Part shown: piece after piece, positions 53,319-62,349 of the stretch
Position numbering within the stretch: the first letter of the stretch is position 1
Layout of the letters: each line of letters begins with the position of its first letter
Source: Lysobacter capsici
Lineage (GTDB): Bacteria > Pseudomonadota > Gammaproteobacteria > Xanthomonadales > Xanthomonadaceae
Reading direction: 5' to 3'
Assembly: GCF_018732085.1 (NCBI RefSeq)
Contig: NZ_CP076103.1
Span: 558,001-622,000 of the forward strand
DNA length: 64,000 bases
Position numbers and translations under genes: made by a program
Notes under the pieces: model-generated
Told to the model about the DNA's origin: nothing
The model's input: the letters and a program-made list of their open reading frames with translations, nothing else
The model's database searches: none

Positions 53319-55721
53319 ATGAACAAGATGTCGTCGAAGAAATTCGCTGTGCTCGGTCTCGCCGCGGCCTGTGCCACGGTGCTGTTGTGGTCGCGCAACG
53401 AAGCGCCAACACCGGGCGCGCCCGCGTCCGGCGCGCTCGCCAATGCCGCGGGCGCGGCGCAGGCGTCGGGCTCGCTGCCCGCGCCGGGCTGGCAATCGGT
53501 CGCGATGACCGCGGCGACGCCGCGCAACGACGCGCAGGCCAAGCTCGGTAGCGGACAGTTGCTGCAGGCGGTGCAATGGCTGGCGCAAGACCCGTCGGCG
53601 TCGTCGCCCTCGGCGTCCGCGGCGAACAACGGTAGTGCGGCGAACGGCGCGGCTTCGCGCAACACGGTGCCGGTCGCCGCGCAGATCGCCGCGCTCGATC
53701 GCGCCGGCATCCCGCTGCGCTTTCGCGACGGCGAGAAGGTGAAGATCAACGTCGATCTGGCCCTGACCCACGATGAGGTCAGCAATGCCAGCCTGCTCGA
53801 CCGCGCCACCTCGACGCTGCGCGAGACCCTGCTCGCCGCCGGCCTGCAGGCGCAGCAGATCAACGGCTCGCCGAGCCTGGAGGCGTCGGTGCCGCTGGCG
53901 CGGCTGGAATGGGTCGCGAGCCTGCAGTCGGTTTCGCAGGTGTCGCTGATGGCGATGTCGCGGACCACCGCCTTCAGCGACGGCGCCACCGCCAGCAACA
54001 TCGACCAACTGCGCGCGCTCGGCAACTACGACCAGCTTGCCGCGAATCTGCGCAAGGACCTCAAGGGCGAGGGCCTGACCATCGCCATCGTCGACCACTT
54101 CAACAATCTCAACGGCGCGGTCAAGGCCTTGCAGGATGCGGCGGAGTGGCCGAAGAACACCGCGGCGGAAGCCGACAAGCTGACTCTGACCCGCTCGACC
54201 AGCGGCGTGTTCGGTTATCGCGGCGTGGCCCATGGCAACGCGGTCACCGAGATCGCCTACGACATCGCACCCGCGGCCAAGTTCCGCCTGTACGACAACA
54301 CCGGCGCGGCCGATTGGGTCAGCGCGATCCAGGACGCGGCGAACCTGAGCGCGCAGAACCTCGCCCAGGGCGCGCCGCGCGCGCAGGTCATCACCGCATC
54401 GCTGGGCTTCAACCTGTCCGCGCCGGGCGACGGCACCGGCATCGGCAGCGATCTCAAGGGCCTGTACGAAGCCATCGACGCGGCCAAGAACAACGGCGTG
54501 ATCGTGCTCAACGCGGCAGGCAACGAGGCGCAGGTGCATTGGGACGGCGACAGCACCGCCGGCGCCGGTGCGAACGTGCTGCAGGATTTCGTGGTCGGCA
54601 ACGTCGGCGCCAACGGCGCGGCGATCGTCGACAGCGTCAATCCGCTGACCATCGGCGGGCAGTACAACGGCTGTGTCCCGGTCGGCGCCAAGAGTCAGGC
54701 CGACAAGGACGCGTTCGAGATCGACGTGTGGCTGGGCTGGAACGACTGGACCAGCGCGAACAACACCACCAACGCCGACTACAAGCTCGAGCTGGTGCGC
54801 TGGGCCGACGAGGTCAGGCGCAATGGACGCCTGGTCACCGCGGCCGGTTGGGTCGCCGCGACCCAGTCCGACGACCTGCAGAACGGTACGGCCGGCCAGC
54901 AGCCGCTGGAATTCATCGCCTATCAGCCGCCGGCCGCGAGCAAGACCACGCAGTGCGACGGTCTGTTCAACGCGCGCTTCTCCGGCGGCGGCAAGTTCGG
55001 CGTGCGCATCACCCGCAAGACCGCGGGTGTCAGCAACTTCCTGCGGCTGATGAACGCCGGCTACAACTTCCAGTACGCGGTGCAGGACCGCTCGCTGATT
55101 CATCCGGCCGATGCGGCCAGCGTGATCACGGTGGCGGCGCTGGACGCGGCGACTTCCAACCTGGAGGACTACAGCTCGCGCGGTCCGGTGCTCGCCGCCG
55201 GCGGCGCGCGTCCGAACGGCCAGGCCGCCGGCAACGCCAAGCCGGACCTGGCCAACTTCGCCAATGTCGACACCGTGTCCTACGGCGACAACGCGTTCAA
55301 CGGCACCTCCTCGGCGACGCCGCACGTGGCCGCGCTCGCATTGCTGGGTCTGCAGCACCAGCGCCAGCTGACCAACGCCACCGTGCCGGCGGCCTTGCCG
55401 GCCAACGCGACCGCGCAGCAGAAAGCCGATCGCGCCGCGTTGCTCAAGCAGCGCAACGTCAACCTGTCCAGCTCGGTGTACGACTCGCTGGTGTACGTGG
55501 CGAGCACCGGCGGCAACGATCTGGGCGCGGCCGGTTTCGATGCGAGCTACGGCAACGGACGCTTGAAGTTCCACGCGCGGTCCGAAGCCTGCTTCCTGTC
55601 GGCGACCTACGACGCGGCGTATCGCTCGCTGCTGCCCGCGCAGGCCAATCCGCTGCCGGCCGGACAGAAGACCTACGACCAGCTGCGTGCCGACAACAGC
55701 GCGAGCTGCGCGGCCAACTGA
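53319..55721 (+). CDS. Subtilisin-like serine protease (S8) with large insertion
   Basis: The 800-residue protein begins with a short export signal (KKFAVLGLAAACATVLLW; Cys18 could be a lipidation site, but the sequence after it stays hydrophobic). An Ala/Ser-rich propeptide-like region reaches residue ~240. Catalytic residues are visible: Asp259 ('TIAIVDHFNN'), His305 ('GVAHGNAVTEIAYD'), Asn402 region ('VIVLNAAGNEA') and Ser664 ('FNGTSSATPHVAALA'). About 260 residues lie between the Asn and Ser blocks instead of the usual ~70, and include 'DVWLGWNDW', 'YKLELVRWADEV' and two Cys. It is secreted or envelope-bound and probably degrades protein. A terminator follows. Confidence 0.88.
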   Translation: MNKMSSKKFAVLGLAAACATVLLWSRNEAPTPGAPASGALANAAGAAQASGSLPAPGWQSVAMTAATPRNDAQAKLGSGQLLQAVQWLAQDPSASSPSASAANNGSAANGAASRNTVPVAAQIAALDRAGIPLRFRDGEKVKINVDLALTHDEVSNASLLDRATSTLRETLLAAGLQAQQINGSPSLEASVPLARLEWVASLQSVSQVSLMAMSRTTAFSDGATASNIDQLRALGNYDQLAANLRKDLKGEGLTIAIVDHFNNLNGAVKALQDAAEWPKNTAAEADKLTLTRSTSGVFGYRGVAHGNAVTEIAYDIAPAAKFRLYDNTGAADWVSAIQDAANLSAQNLAQGAPRAQVITASLGFNLSAPGDGTGIGSDLKGLYEAIDAAKNNGVIVLNAAGNEAQVHWDGDSTAGAGANVLQDFVVGNVGANGAAIVDSVNPLTIGGQYNGCVPVGAKSQADKDAFEIDVWLGWNDWTSANNTTNADYKLELVRWADEVRRNGRLVTAAGWVAATQSDDLQNGTAGQQPLEFIAYQPPAASKTTQCDGLFNARFSGGGKFGVRITRKTAGVSNFLRLMNAGYNFQYAVQDRSLIHPADAASVITVAALDAATSNLEDYSSRGPVLAAGGARPNGQAAGNAKPDLANFANVDTVSYGDNAFNGTSSATPHVAALALLGLQHQRQLTNATVPAALPANATAQQKADRAALLKQRNVNLSSSVYDSLVYVASTGGNDLGAAGFDASYGNGRLKFHARSEACFLSATYDAAYRSLLPAQANPLPAGQKTYDQLRADNSASCAAN

Positions 55722-56321
55722 GCCGCCGACGAAGCGGCTTGCGATCGTGCAAGCCGTTGGTGTGAATCGAGCGCGCGGGTCACCGCGCGTATCGATGGAT
55801 GGGCAAGGCGATTCTTACCTGGCGAGCGCAAGCCGCGCAGGTTCCCCCGGCACCGGACGCGATGTCCGGTGCTCTTTTTCGACACCACCTGTCGCGGTGG
55901 TGTCGGCCTTTGCGATATCGCTGCGGTCGCAGTCGCGCAAGCCCGCGCTGCACTGCAAACAGGTCGCGCGCGTGCTCACCCACGCTCACCATCGCACTAC
56001 CGCCGATAACGGAAAAACGCCGCGTATTTCATCGGGGCAATGCCTGCCGCTTGAATAGAGAACGCAATTGCGCGTTCGCGCAGGACAGCGTTTCGCGCTC
56101 AATCGCAAAGAAAGTTCGTTTAGTTTATTTCTGCGCGAACAGTCGCATTTTTTCGACGGACGCGTGGTAGCGTCTGCGCCCGACGCGACGTAGCCAGCGA
56201 TTCGATCGCCAGCCATCCAACCTGGCTTGGGTTCCATCACCCGCAGCCTGCTGCGGTGCGCTGCCTGCCTCGCGGCGAAGCGAATCTTCGCTTCGTATCA
56301 CCAGGGAGCAGGGGACTCGCC
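55722..56321. other. Gap with protease terminator and AT-richer promoter zone
   Basis: The first part holds the protease terminator. The 56060-56165 stretch is less GC-rich (GTTCGTTTAGTTTATTTCTG, GTCGCATTTTTTCGACGG) and probably carries the promoter of the dehydrogenase operon. AGGGAGCAGGGG before the ATG at 56322 is its RBS. No gene is supported in these 600 bp. Confidence 0.55.
55850..55879 (+). terminator. Intrinsic terminator of the S8 protease gene
   Basis: GCACCGGAC / GTCCGGTGC, a perfect 9-bp stem with loop GCGAT, is followed by TCTTTTT. It lies 129 bp after the protease stop. Confidence 0.9.
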
Positions 56322-57710
56322 ATGAATCATCGATACCGTCTTGGCCCGCAGCGGGTCGTGCCGTCGATCAAGCCGTTGATCCGGCCGTTGGCCGCAGCCA
56401 CGTTCGTGTTCGCGCTCGCGGCATGCACCGACAGCCATCTCAAGCCCGAGCCGCACGACAGCCTGTCGCGCGCCGACATCCGCCAGCACGCGAGCGCCGC
56501 CACGCCGCTGCCGCCGTTGAGTTCGACGATTCCGCTCGAGATCAGCGTGCCGCAGTCCAATCCGAACCTGCAGGATTTGCAGGACGATTTCGATCTGTTC
56601 TCGTGGCAGTCGTTCATCGCGGTCAACTGGCCCGGCGGCAGCGACGGCAATCCCAAACCCGGCGCGAGCTTCGGCGCCAACGCGACGACGGTGTGGGAGA
56701 ACTGGAAGGAAAGCCGCGACATCTTCCTGCCCGGCGGCGCCACGCCGCCGCCGTGGGGCCAGGACCCGCCGCCGCCGGACGTGTGCAAGGGCATGGGCAA
56801 CGGCGTGTTGAACCTGACCCAGGTCGGCAAGACCCCGAACGTGCTCGACGAAAGCGGCGAGCCGTTCGAAACCGGTCCGCTGATCGATCAGAACGGCCAG
56901 TACGTGCGCTTCGCGATCATGACCAACCAGGACATGTTCAACACCATCGTCAGCGACGGTCTGTACAGCAAGGCCGGCCAGGAAAAATTCGGCAAGCCGG
57001 CCAACTTCGCCCAGCCCGCCGGTTCCAAGAACACCGGCGCGATCATGATCAAGTCGTCGTGGAAGGTGCTGGGCGGCAAGGACCAGGCGAGCCGTTTCCA
57101 CACCATCCAGGCGCTGGTCTACACCAACCCCGGCGAACACGAAGGCGTGCAGGCTTCGTGCAAGTTGCAGACGGTCGGCCTGGTCGGTTTGCACATCGCG
57201 CACAAGACCGCCGGTGAGCCGCAGTGGGTGTGGTCGACCTTCGAACATGTCGACAACGTGCCGGTCGACGGCGAGCCGATCGACAAGTCGCAGTACAACT
57301 TCTACAACAAGAATTGCAGCGGAAGCTGCGCGGTCAACCAGCCGCCGGCGCGGCCGTGGAATCCGAACAACCCGCACACCCCGCCGAGCCAGATCATGCG
57401 CGAGGTCGCGCTGACCGCTTCGACCAAGTCGCTCAACGCGCGCTACCAGGCGCTGTTGCAGCAGACCTACCCGGGCACGGTGTGGGCCAATTACGAGCTG
57501 ATCAGCACGCAGTGGCCGACCAACGCCAAGAACCCGACCGATCCGACCGGCAATCCGGCGCCGTCGTTCCTCGCCAACGCGACCTTGGAAACCTACATCC
57601 AGGGCAAGGTGCCGCAGGCCTCGTCGAGCTGCATGGCCTGCCACAACAACGCGACGATGACCAACGGTCTGACCTCGGACTTCACCTACCTGCTGCAGCG
57701 CGCGCAATAA
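56322..57710 (+). CDS. Mono-haem c-type lipoprotein of a dehydrogenase operon
   Basis: The 462-residue protein has an export signal and lipobox (ATFVFALAAC, Cys35) and a single c-type haem site near its C-terminus (SSSCMACHNN, Cys437-x-x-Cys440-His441). The intervening 400 residues ('DLFSWQSFIAVNWP', 'TTVWENWKESRDIF', 'YVRFAIMTNQDMFNTIV', 'QWVWSTFEHVDNVP') belong to no family that I can name. It precedes a small subunit (11 bp) and a GMC flavoprotein, so it is likely to accept electrons from the flavoprotein, as multi-haem cytochrome subunits do in gluconate or fructose dehydrogenases, here with one haem only. Confidence 0.8.
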   Translation: MNHRYRLGPQRVVPSIKPLIRPLAAATFVFALAACTDSHLKPEPHDSLSRADIRQHASAATPLPPLSSTIPLEISVPQSNPNLQDLQDDFDLFSWQSFIAVNWPGGSDGNPKPGASFGANATTVWENWKESRDIFLPGGATPPPWGQDPPPPDVCKGMGNGVLNLTQVGKTPNVLDESGEPFETGPLIDQNGQYVRFAIMTNQDMFNTIVSDGLYSKAGQEKFGKPANFAQPAGSKNTGAIMIKSSWKVLGGKDQASRFHTIQALVYTNPGEHEGVQASCKLQTVGLVGLHIAHKTAGEPQWVWSTFEHVDNVPVDGEPIDKSQYNFYNKNCSGSCAVNQPPARPWNPNNPHTPPSQIMREVALTASTKSLNARYQALLQQTYPGTVWANYELISTQWPTNAKNPTDPTGNPAPSFLANATLETYIQGKVPQASSSCMACHNNATMTNGLTSDFTYLLQRAQ

Positions 57711-57721
57711 GGAGCACGGAC

Positions 57722-58216
57722 ATGGTCGACTACATGGAGTACTTCATCCGTCTCAGCGTCGGGCTGACCGGATTCACCCGCGACGCGATCGCGCCGCAGA
57801 TCGATCCGGTCGACATCAAGACCGTCTACTTGCAGGTGTTTCGCGACAAGCTGCCCAACGGCATGGCCGATCAGATCATCTGCGAGTACTACAACCTCAA
57901 CCAAGCCGAAGGCGGCAAGGACGGCAACAACGAAGCCATCGCCGGCGCGCTGCTCAGCGGCACGTATCCGGCCGAAGTGCTGGCGCTGCGTCAGCTGATC
58001 TACCTGTGGTACATGGGCGCCTGGCCGACCGTGGTGTCCGACAATTCGCCCACCCGCGGCCAGACTTTCAGCGAAGTGATCTCGGCGACCAGCTACACCC
58101 AAGGCCTGGTGTGGCGGGTGATGCAGTCGCACCCGATGGGCAGTTCCAACTACACCTACGGCTATTGGGCGACCACGCCGCCGCCGCTGCAGGACTACCT
58201 GGAGAACCCGGCATGA
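57722..58216 (+). CDS. Small subunit of GMC-type dehydrogenase (putative)
   Basis: The 164-residue protein has no clear signal peptide. It shows 'YFIRLSVGLTGFTRDAIAP', 'VYLQVFRDKLPNGMADQII', 'LALRQLIYLWYMGAWP' and 'YTQGLVWRVMQSHPMG'. Its position between the haem lipoprotein and the GMC subunit, and a 4-bp overlap (58213-58216) with the latter, point to the small subunit seen in sorbitol/fructose/gluconate dehydrogenases. In those systems the small subunit often carries the Tat signal that exports the flavoprotein; none is visible here, so how the flavoprotein would be exported is unclear. Confidence 0.75.
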   Translation: MVDYMEYFIRLSVGLTGFTRDAIAPQIDPVDIKTVYLQVFRDKLPNGMADQIICEYYNLNQAEGGKDGNNEAIAGALLSGTYPAEVLALRQLIYLWYMGAWPTVVSDNSPTRGQTFSEVISATSYTQGLVWRVMQSHPMGSSNYTYGYWATTPPPLQDYLENPA

Positions 58217-60183
58217 GCATCACCATTCCAGCGGGCGGTTTCGACGTGGTGATCGTGGGCTCGGGCATCTCCGGTTCGATCATCGCCTACCAGCTCGGCA
58301 AGGCCGGCAAGCAGGTGCTGATCCTCGAAGGCGGCCCGCCGGTGCCCAAGAGCCGCGAAGACTATATGCAGACGTTCTTCACCGCGAATGCGAAGACGCC
58401 CGAGTCGCCGTATCCGCCGACCATGCAAGGCGCCGGCAGCGCGAGCAATCCGCTCGGCCAGCCCGACCCGGCCACGCTCAACACCCCGCGCTACACGGTG
58501 TTGCAGATCAACGCGTGGCAGAACCCGGCGCAGTGCTACTTCGTCTATCCGCCGCAGACCGCGACCCGCGCCGACGACCCGGAGATGACCTTCGCGTTCG
58601 GCAGTTCCTACGAACGCGTCGCTGGCGGCACCACCTGGCATTGGCTGGGTACTTCGCTCAATCACCTGCCCAACGATTTCCAGCTCAAGACCAAGTACGG
58701 CCAGGGCGTGGACTGGCCCGGCGGCGCGCAGTTCTATCAGACCTTGCTGCCGTACTACCGCAAGGCCACCGAAACCATCGGCGTGTCCTCGGACAAGCAG
58801 CCGATGGTCGATCTGTACAAGACCTTCGACGTGCAACCCGACGGCACCTACGGGCCGAACTACGATTTCCCGATGCCGGGCATCACCCCGTCCTTGAACG
58901 ACGTGTTGTACGAAGGCAAGGTGACCTCGCTGAAGATCGACAACATCGGCCTGTTCGTCACCCCGACGCCGCAGGGACGCAACTCGCGGCCGGGCAAGCG
59001 CCGCCAGTGCGCGGGCAACACCAACTGCATTCCGATCTGTCCGATCCAGGCCAAGTACGACGGCACCGTGACCCTGGCCGAAGCGCTGCAGACCGGCAAC
59101 GTGCAGATCCAGTACAAGACCGTCGCCAACAACATCCGCCTCAGCGGCGATCAGGTCAGCGGCATCGACTACCTGACCTACGACAGCCAGACCGGGCCGT
59201 CGACCGGCAAGGGCACCGCGGTCGGCAAGCGTTACGTACTGGCGGCGCACGCGATCGAAACGCCCAAGCTGCTGCTGATGTCGAACGGCAACCCGGGTTA
59301 TCCCAACGGCGTGGCCAACCGCTCCGATCAGGTCGGCCGCAATCTGATGGATCACGTGATGTACCTGGCCTGGGGCCTGTCGAAGGACCCGATCTATGCC
59401 TTCCGCGGGCCGCTGTCGACCTCGGGTATCGAGTCGGTGCGCGACGGCGCGTTCCGCAACCAGCGCGCGGCCTATCGCATCGAGATCGGCAACGAAGGCT
59501 GGAACTGGGCGACCAACGATCCGTACACCACGCTTTCGGATTTCGTGTTCGGCCAGAACAACACCCAGTTGAACGGCGATTCGGTCAACCAGCAGGGGCA
59601 GGCGCTGCGTTTCGATCCGAACTTGCCGGCGTTCAGTCAGTTGTACGGTTCGAAACTGGTCGCCACGCTCAACAACGTCTATATCCGCCAGCTGCGCCTG
59701 GGTTATCTGATCGAGCAGTTGCCCGACCCGGACAACCGCGTGCAGTTGTCGAGCCAGTACAAGGATCATCTGGGCTTGCCGCGGCCGCAGGTCACCTATC
59801 GCATTCGCGAGAACTACGTGCGCAACGGCTTCGTCTCGGCCAAGGCGGCCTCGACCGAGATCTTCGAGGCGCTCGGCGCGACCGAGTACACCCAGGTGCC
59901 GGCGACGCCGGTGTTGAGCGGGTCGAGCCCGAGCCCGACCACGTTCCAGTACCTCGGCAATACCTTCACGTTCTACGGCGCCGGCCACATCATCGGCACC
60001 TATCGCATGGGCGACAGCGCCACGACCTCGGTGCTCAACGCGCGCCAGCAATCGTGGGACCACAGCAATCTGTACATGGTCGGCAGCGGCGTGTTCCCGA
60101 CCACCGCCACCGCCAATCCGACCCTGACCATCGCCGCGCTGGCGTTGCAGGCGGCGGACAACATCCTCGCCGATCTCGGCTGA
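58213..60183 (+). CDS. GMC-family FAD dehydrogenase large subunit with 3-Cys cluster motif
   Basis: The 656-residue flavoprotein has the FAD loop 'DVVIVGSGISGSIIAYQLGK' near the N-terminus, a GMC domain, and the catalytic pair His592 ('GAGHIIGTYRMG') and Asn635 ('TATANPTLTIAALALQAAD'). Cys266, Cys272 and Cys276 in 'CAGNTNCIPICPI' match the [3Fe-4S] binding pattern of gluconate- and fructose-dehydrogenase large subunits. It probably oxidises a sugar, polyol or sugar acid and passes electrons to the haem lipoprotein and then quinone. It has no signal peptide itself. A hairpin (60221-60249) and a repeat array follow. Confidence 0.88.
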   Translation: MSITIPAGGFDVVIVGSGISGSIIAYQLGKAGKQVLILEGGPPVPKSREDYMQTFFTANAKTPESPYPPTMQGAGSASNPLGQPDPATLNTPRYTVLQINAWQNPAQCYFVYPPQTATRADDPEMTFAFGSSYERVAGGTTWHWLGTSLNHLPNDFQLKTKYGQGVDWPGGAQFYQTLLPYYRKATETIGVSSDKQPMVDLYKTFDVQPDGTYGPNYDFPMPGITPSLNDVLYEGKVTSLKIDNIGLFVTPTPQGRNSRPGKRRQCAGNTNCIPICPIQAKYDGTVTLAEALQTGNVQIQYKTVANNIRLSGDQVSGIDYLTYDSQTGPSTGKGTAVGKRYVLAAHAIETPKLLLMSNGNPGYPNGVANRSDQVGRNLMDHVMYLAWGLSKDPIYAFRGPLSTSGIESVRDGAFRNQRAAYRIEIGNEGWNWATNDPYTTLSDFVFGQNNTQLNGDSVNQQGQALRFDPNLPAFSQLYGSKLVATLNNVYIRQLRLGYLIEQLPDPDNRVQLSSQYKDHLGLPRPQVTYRIRENYVRNGFVSAKAASTEIFEALGATEYTQVPATPVLSGSSPSPTTFQYLGNTFTFYGAGHIIGTYRMGDSATTSVLNARQQSWDHSNLYMVGSGVFPTTATANPTLTIAALALQAADNILADLG

Positions 60184-60862
60184 CCCCGCGGGGACGCAGG
60201 ATGCTGCAGGCAGGGCAGAGGAGGCCGCGTCCGGTGAGGGCGCGGCCTCGTTGCATCGCGCGGCCGCAGCGCGTCGTTGGCTAGCTGGCGAAGGCGAGCT
60301 GAGCTTTTGTGGGAGGGAGCTTTAGCCCCGACGCTTTTCGCTCAAGGGCGGTGTGAGCTTCGAGGCGATCGGAGAAAACAGCGTCGGGGCTAAAGCTCCC
60401 TCCCACAAAGATGGCGCGGCCTTCGCGAACGGGTTGACTTGCTGCGTCTGTGCGCAACAGCCGCTGCGTCGCCTCCGATAGGCGAAGGCGATGGCGCTTT
60501 TGTGGGAGGGAGCTTTAGCCCCGATGCTTTTCGATCAGGGGCGGTGCGAGTTTCGAGGCGATCGGAGAAAAGAGCATCGGGACTGAAGCTTCCTCCCACG
60601 GAAGATGGAGCCGCCTTCGCGAAGGGTTTGGCTTACTGCGTCTCGGTGCAACGGCCGCTGTGTCGCCTCTGACAGGCGCAGGCGAGGGCGCTTTTGTGGG
60701 AGGGAGCTTTAGCCCCGATGCTTTTCGATCAGGGGCGGTGCGAGTTTCGAGGTGATCGGAGAAAAGAGCGTCGGGGCTGAAGCTCCCTCCCACAAAAAAG
60801 CTCCCTCCCACCAATAAAGCTCCCTCTCACAGCAGCTGCCATGACGTTCGCGAAGGTTTGGC
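60184..60862. repeat. 193-bp tandem array of GTGGGAGGGAGC elements reaching the WYL gene
   Basis: Three inverted elements lie at 60309-60406, 60502-60599 and 60696-60793 (period 193-194 bp), each running from GTGGGAGGGAGCTTTAGCCC to its reverse complement. The intervening spacers are also similar (CCTTCGCGAA ... GGCTTACTGCGTC) and resemble the last ~50 bp of the WYL coding sequence. A GAGGCCGCG/CGCGGCCTC hairpin at 60221-60249 precedes the array and may end the GMC transcript. Confidence 0.9.
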
Positions 60863-61810
60863 TCACTGCACCGCCCGCAACAACCGTTGCGCCACTTCGC
60901 GCAGTTGCGGCAAATGCTCGCCCGCATCGAGCAGTTCGAATTCCACCCCGGTCAAGGCCAGCAACGCGAGAATCTCCTCCGGCGTTTCGCCGCGCACATG
61001 CAGCAGGCAGCTGTGCTCGTCGATGGGTTCGAGCAGCCCGCACCACGGCGGCAGGGTCGGCGCCAGGGTTTCGGCCGCGCCGCGCAGGCGCGCGCGCATG
61101 GTCGGGCCCTGGTTCGGCTGGCTGATCGAGCGCTGCACGTACGCCGCCACGTCTTCGGGAAACTTGCGCGGGGCGAACGCGCCGCCGCCGCAGCGCAGCG
61201 CGACGATGCGGTCGGCGCGGAACAGGCGCCAGTCCTCGCGGCCGCGATCCCAGGCCAGCAGATACCAGCGGCGTCCGGCGCTGACCAGGCGCAGCGGTTC
61301 GATGCTGCGCTGGCTCGCGCGGCCGCCGCGGTCGCTGTAGTCCATCTCGATCAGCCGATGGTCGCGGCAAGCACCGGCCAGTTCGGTCAAGGTGTCGACG
61401 TCCGGGCCGGTGTCGTCGTGCGCCAGCGACACGGTCACCGAATACAGCGCGCTGACCCGCCGACGCAGCCGCGCCGGCAGCAACTGATCGAGCTTGCCGA
61501 GCAGGCCGACCGTGGTGTCCTCGATCCGCGCCACGCTGCCGGCGGCGCTGCGCAGCGCGACCACCATCGCCACCGCCTCGTCGTCGTCGAGCAGCAACGG
61601 CGGCAGCGAGGCGCCCGCGGCGAGCCGGTAGCCGCCGCCGACCCCCGTGGAGGCCTGCACCGGATAGCCCAGTTCGCGCAGCCGGTCGACATCGCGGCGC
61701 ACGGTGCGGCCGTCGACTTCCAGACGCTCGCACAGCTCCGCGCCGGTCCAGTGACGGCGCGATTGCAGCAGCGACAACAGGCGCAGCAGGCGGGTCGAGG
61801 TCTTGAGCAT
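60863..61810 (-). CDS. WYL-domain transcriptional regulator (YafY-like)
   Basis: The 315-residue protein starts MLKTSTRLLRLLSLLQSRRH with an HTH_11-type helix-turn-helix ('LCERLEVDGRTVRRDVDRLR'), then the WYL domain ('HRLIEMDYSDRGGRASQRSI', 'RRWYLLAWDRGREDWRLFRADRI') and a WCX extension. WYL domains sense small ligands or nucleic acids. It is divergent from the GFA gene with a perfect 9-bp inverted repeat between them, so it probably controls both. Its 3' end seems to have been copied into the downstream repeat array. Confidence 0.93.
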   Translation of the reverse strand: MLKTSTRLLRLLSLLQSRRHWTGAELCERLEVDGRTVRRDVDRLRELGYPVQASTGVGGGYRLAAGASLPPLLLDDDEAVAMVVALRSAAGSVARIEDTTVGLLGKLDQLLPARLRRRVSALYSVTVSLAHDDTGPDVDTLTELAGACRDHRLIEMDYSDRGGRASQRSIEPLRLVSAGRRWYLLAWDRGREDWRLFRADRIVALRCGGGAFAPRKFPEDVAAYVQRSISQPNQGPTMRARLRGAAETLAPTLPPWCGLLEPIDEHSCLLHVRGETPEEILALLALTGVEFELLDAGEHLPQLREVAQRLLRAVQ

Positions 61811-61829
61811 GGGCGCAGTGTAAAACCTA

Positions 61830-61852
61830 TTGAGGACATATCCTGTCCTCAA
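61830..61852. promoter_or_regulatory. Palindromic operator between WYL regulator and GFA genes
   Basis: TTGAGGACA, five bases, TGTCCTCAA: a perfect 9-bp inverted repeat that lies 20 bp from the WYL start and 58 bp from the GFA start. GAGGACA half-sites with this spacing suit a dimeric repressor such as the adjacent WYL protein. Confidence 0.8.
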
Positions 61853-61909
61853 TGGCTACTATCCTGTGACTGTCCCGGGCCCACCGCCCCTCGCCATCGG
61901 AGAACCGCC

Positions 61910-62317
61910 ATGACCGTCGAGACCTACCAGGCCAGCTGCCACTGCGGCGCCATCCGTTACGAGGTCGACCTCGACCTGTCGGCCGGCACCTCGCGCTGCA
62001 ATTGCTCGATGTGCAACAAGCTGCGCAAGTGGGGCGCGATCGTCAAACCCGATGCGTTCCGCCTGCTCAGCGGCGGCCCCGAGGACACCGGCACCTACCA
62101 GTTCGGCACCTTCAGCGGCACTTACCATTTCTGCAAGCATTGCGCGGTGCATGCCTACGGCACCGGCGAACTTGAGGTGCTCGGCGGCAAGTACTACTCG
62201 ATCAACATCGCCTGCCTGGATGTGGATCATGCGGTGCTGGCGGCTGCGCCGGTGCAGTTCATGGATGGCTTGAACAACGATTGGTTCAACGTGCCGAAGA
62301 TTACGTCGCATATGTGA
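61910..62317 (+). CDS. GFA/CENP-V family zinc protein
   Basis: The 135-residue protein carries the zinc-ligand pattern of the glutathione-dependent formaldehyde-activating (GFA/CENP-V) family: 'ASCHCGAIRYEVD', 'RCNCSMCNKLRKWGA' and 'YHFCKHCAVHAYG'. Most members have no proven function. It follows the WYL operator and has GGAG before its ATG at 61910, so WYL control is likely. Confidence 0.93.
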   Translation: MTVETYQASCHCGAIRYEVDLDLSAGTSRCNCSMCNKLRKWGAIVKPDAFRLLSGGPEDTGTYQFGTFSGTYHFCKHCAVHAYGTGELEVLGGKYYSINIACLDVDHAVLAAAPVQFMDGLNNDWFNVPKITSHM

Positions 62318-62349
62318 GCGCGGGTTTGTCGCGGGTTCGCGGATGTTGA

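Noticed and set aside
51504..55574. Very long reverse-strand reading frame opposite the AraC and protease genes
   Set aside because: It is the antisense of strongly protein-like genes with full motifs; its translation is Arg/Val-rich without domains. High GC makes such frames common.
60390..60927. Short frames in the 193-bp array
   Set aside because: They repeat the same peptide because they lie in the repeat; no start signals.
61910..62317. Assigning the GFA protein to the formaldehyde pathway
   Set aside because: The GFA family name is historical; this gene is 18 kb from the frm operon and has its own WYL control.
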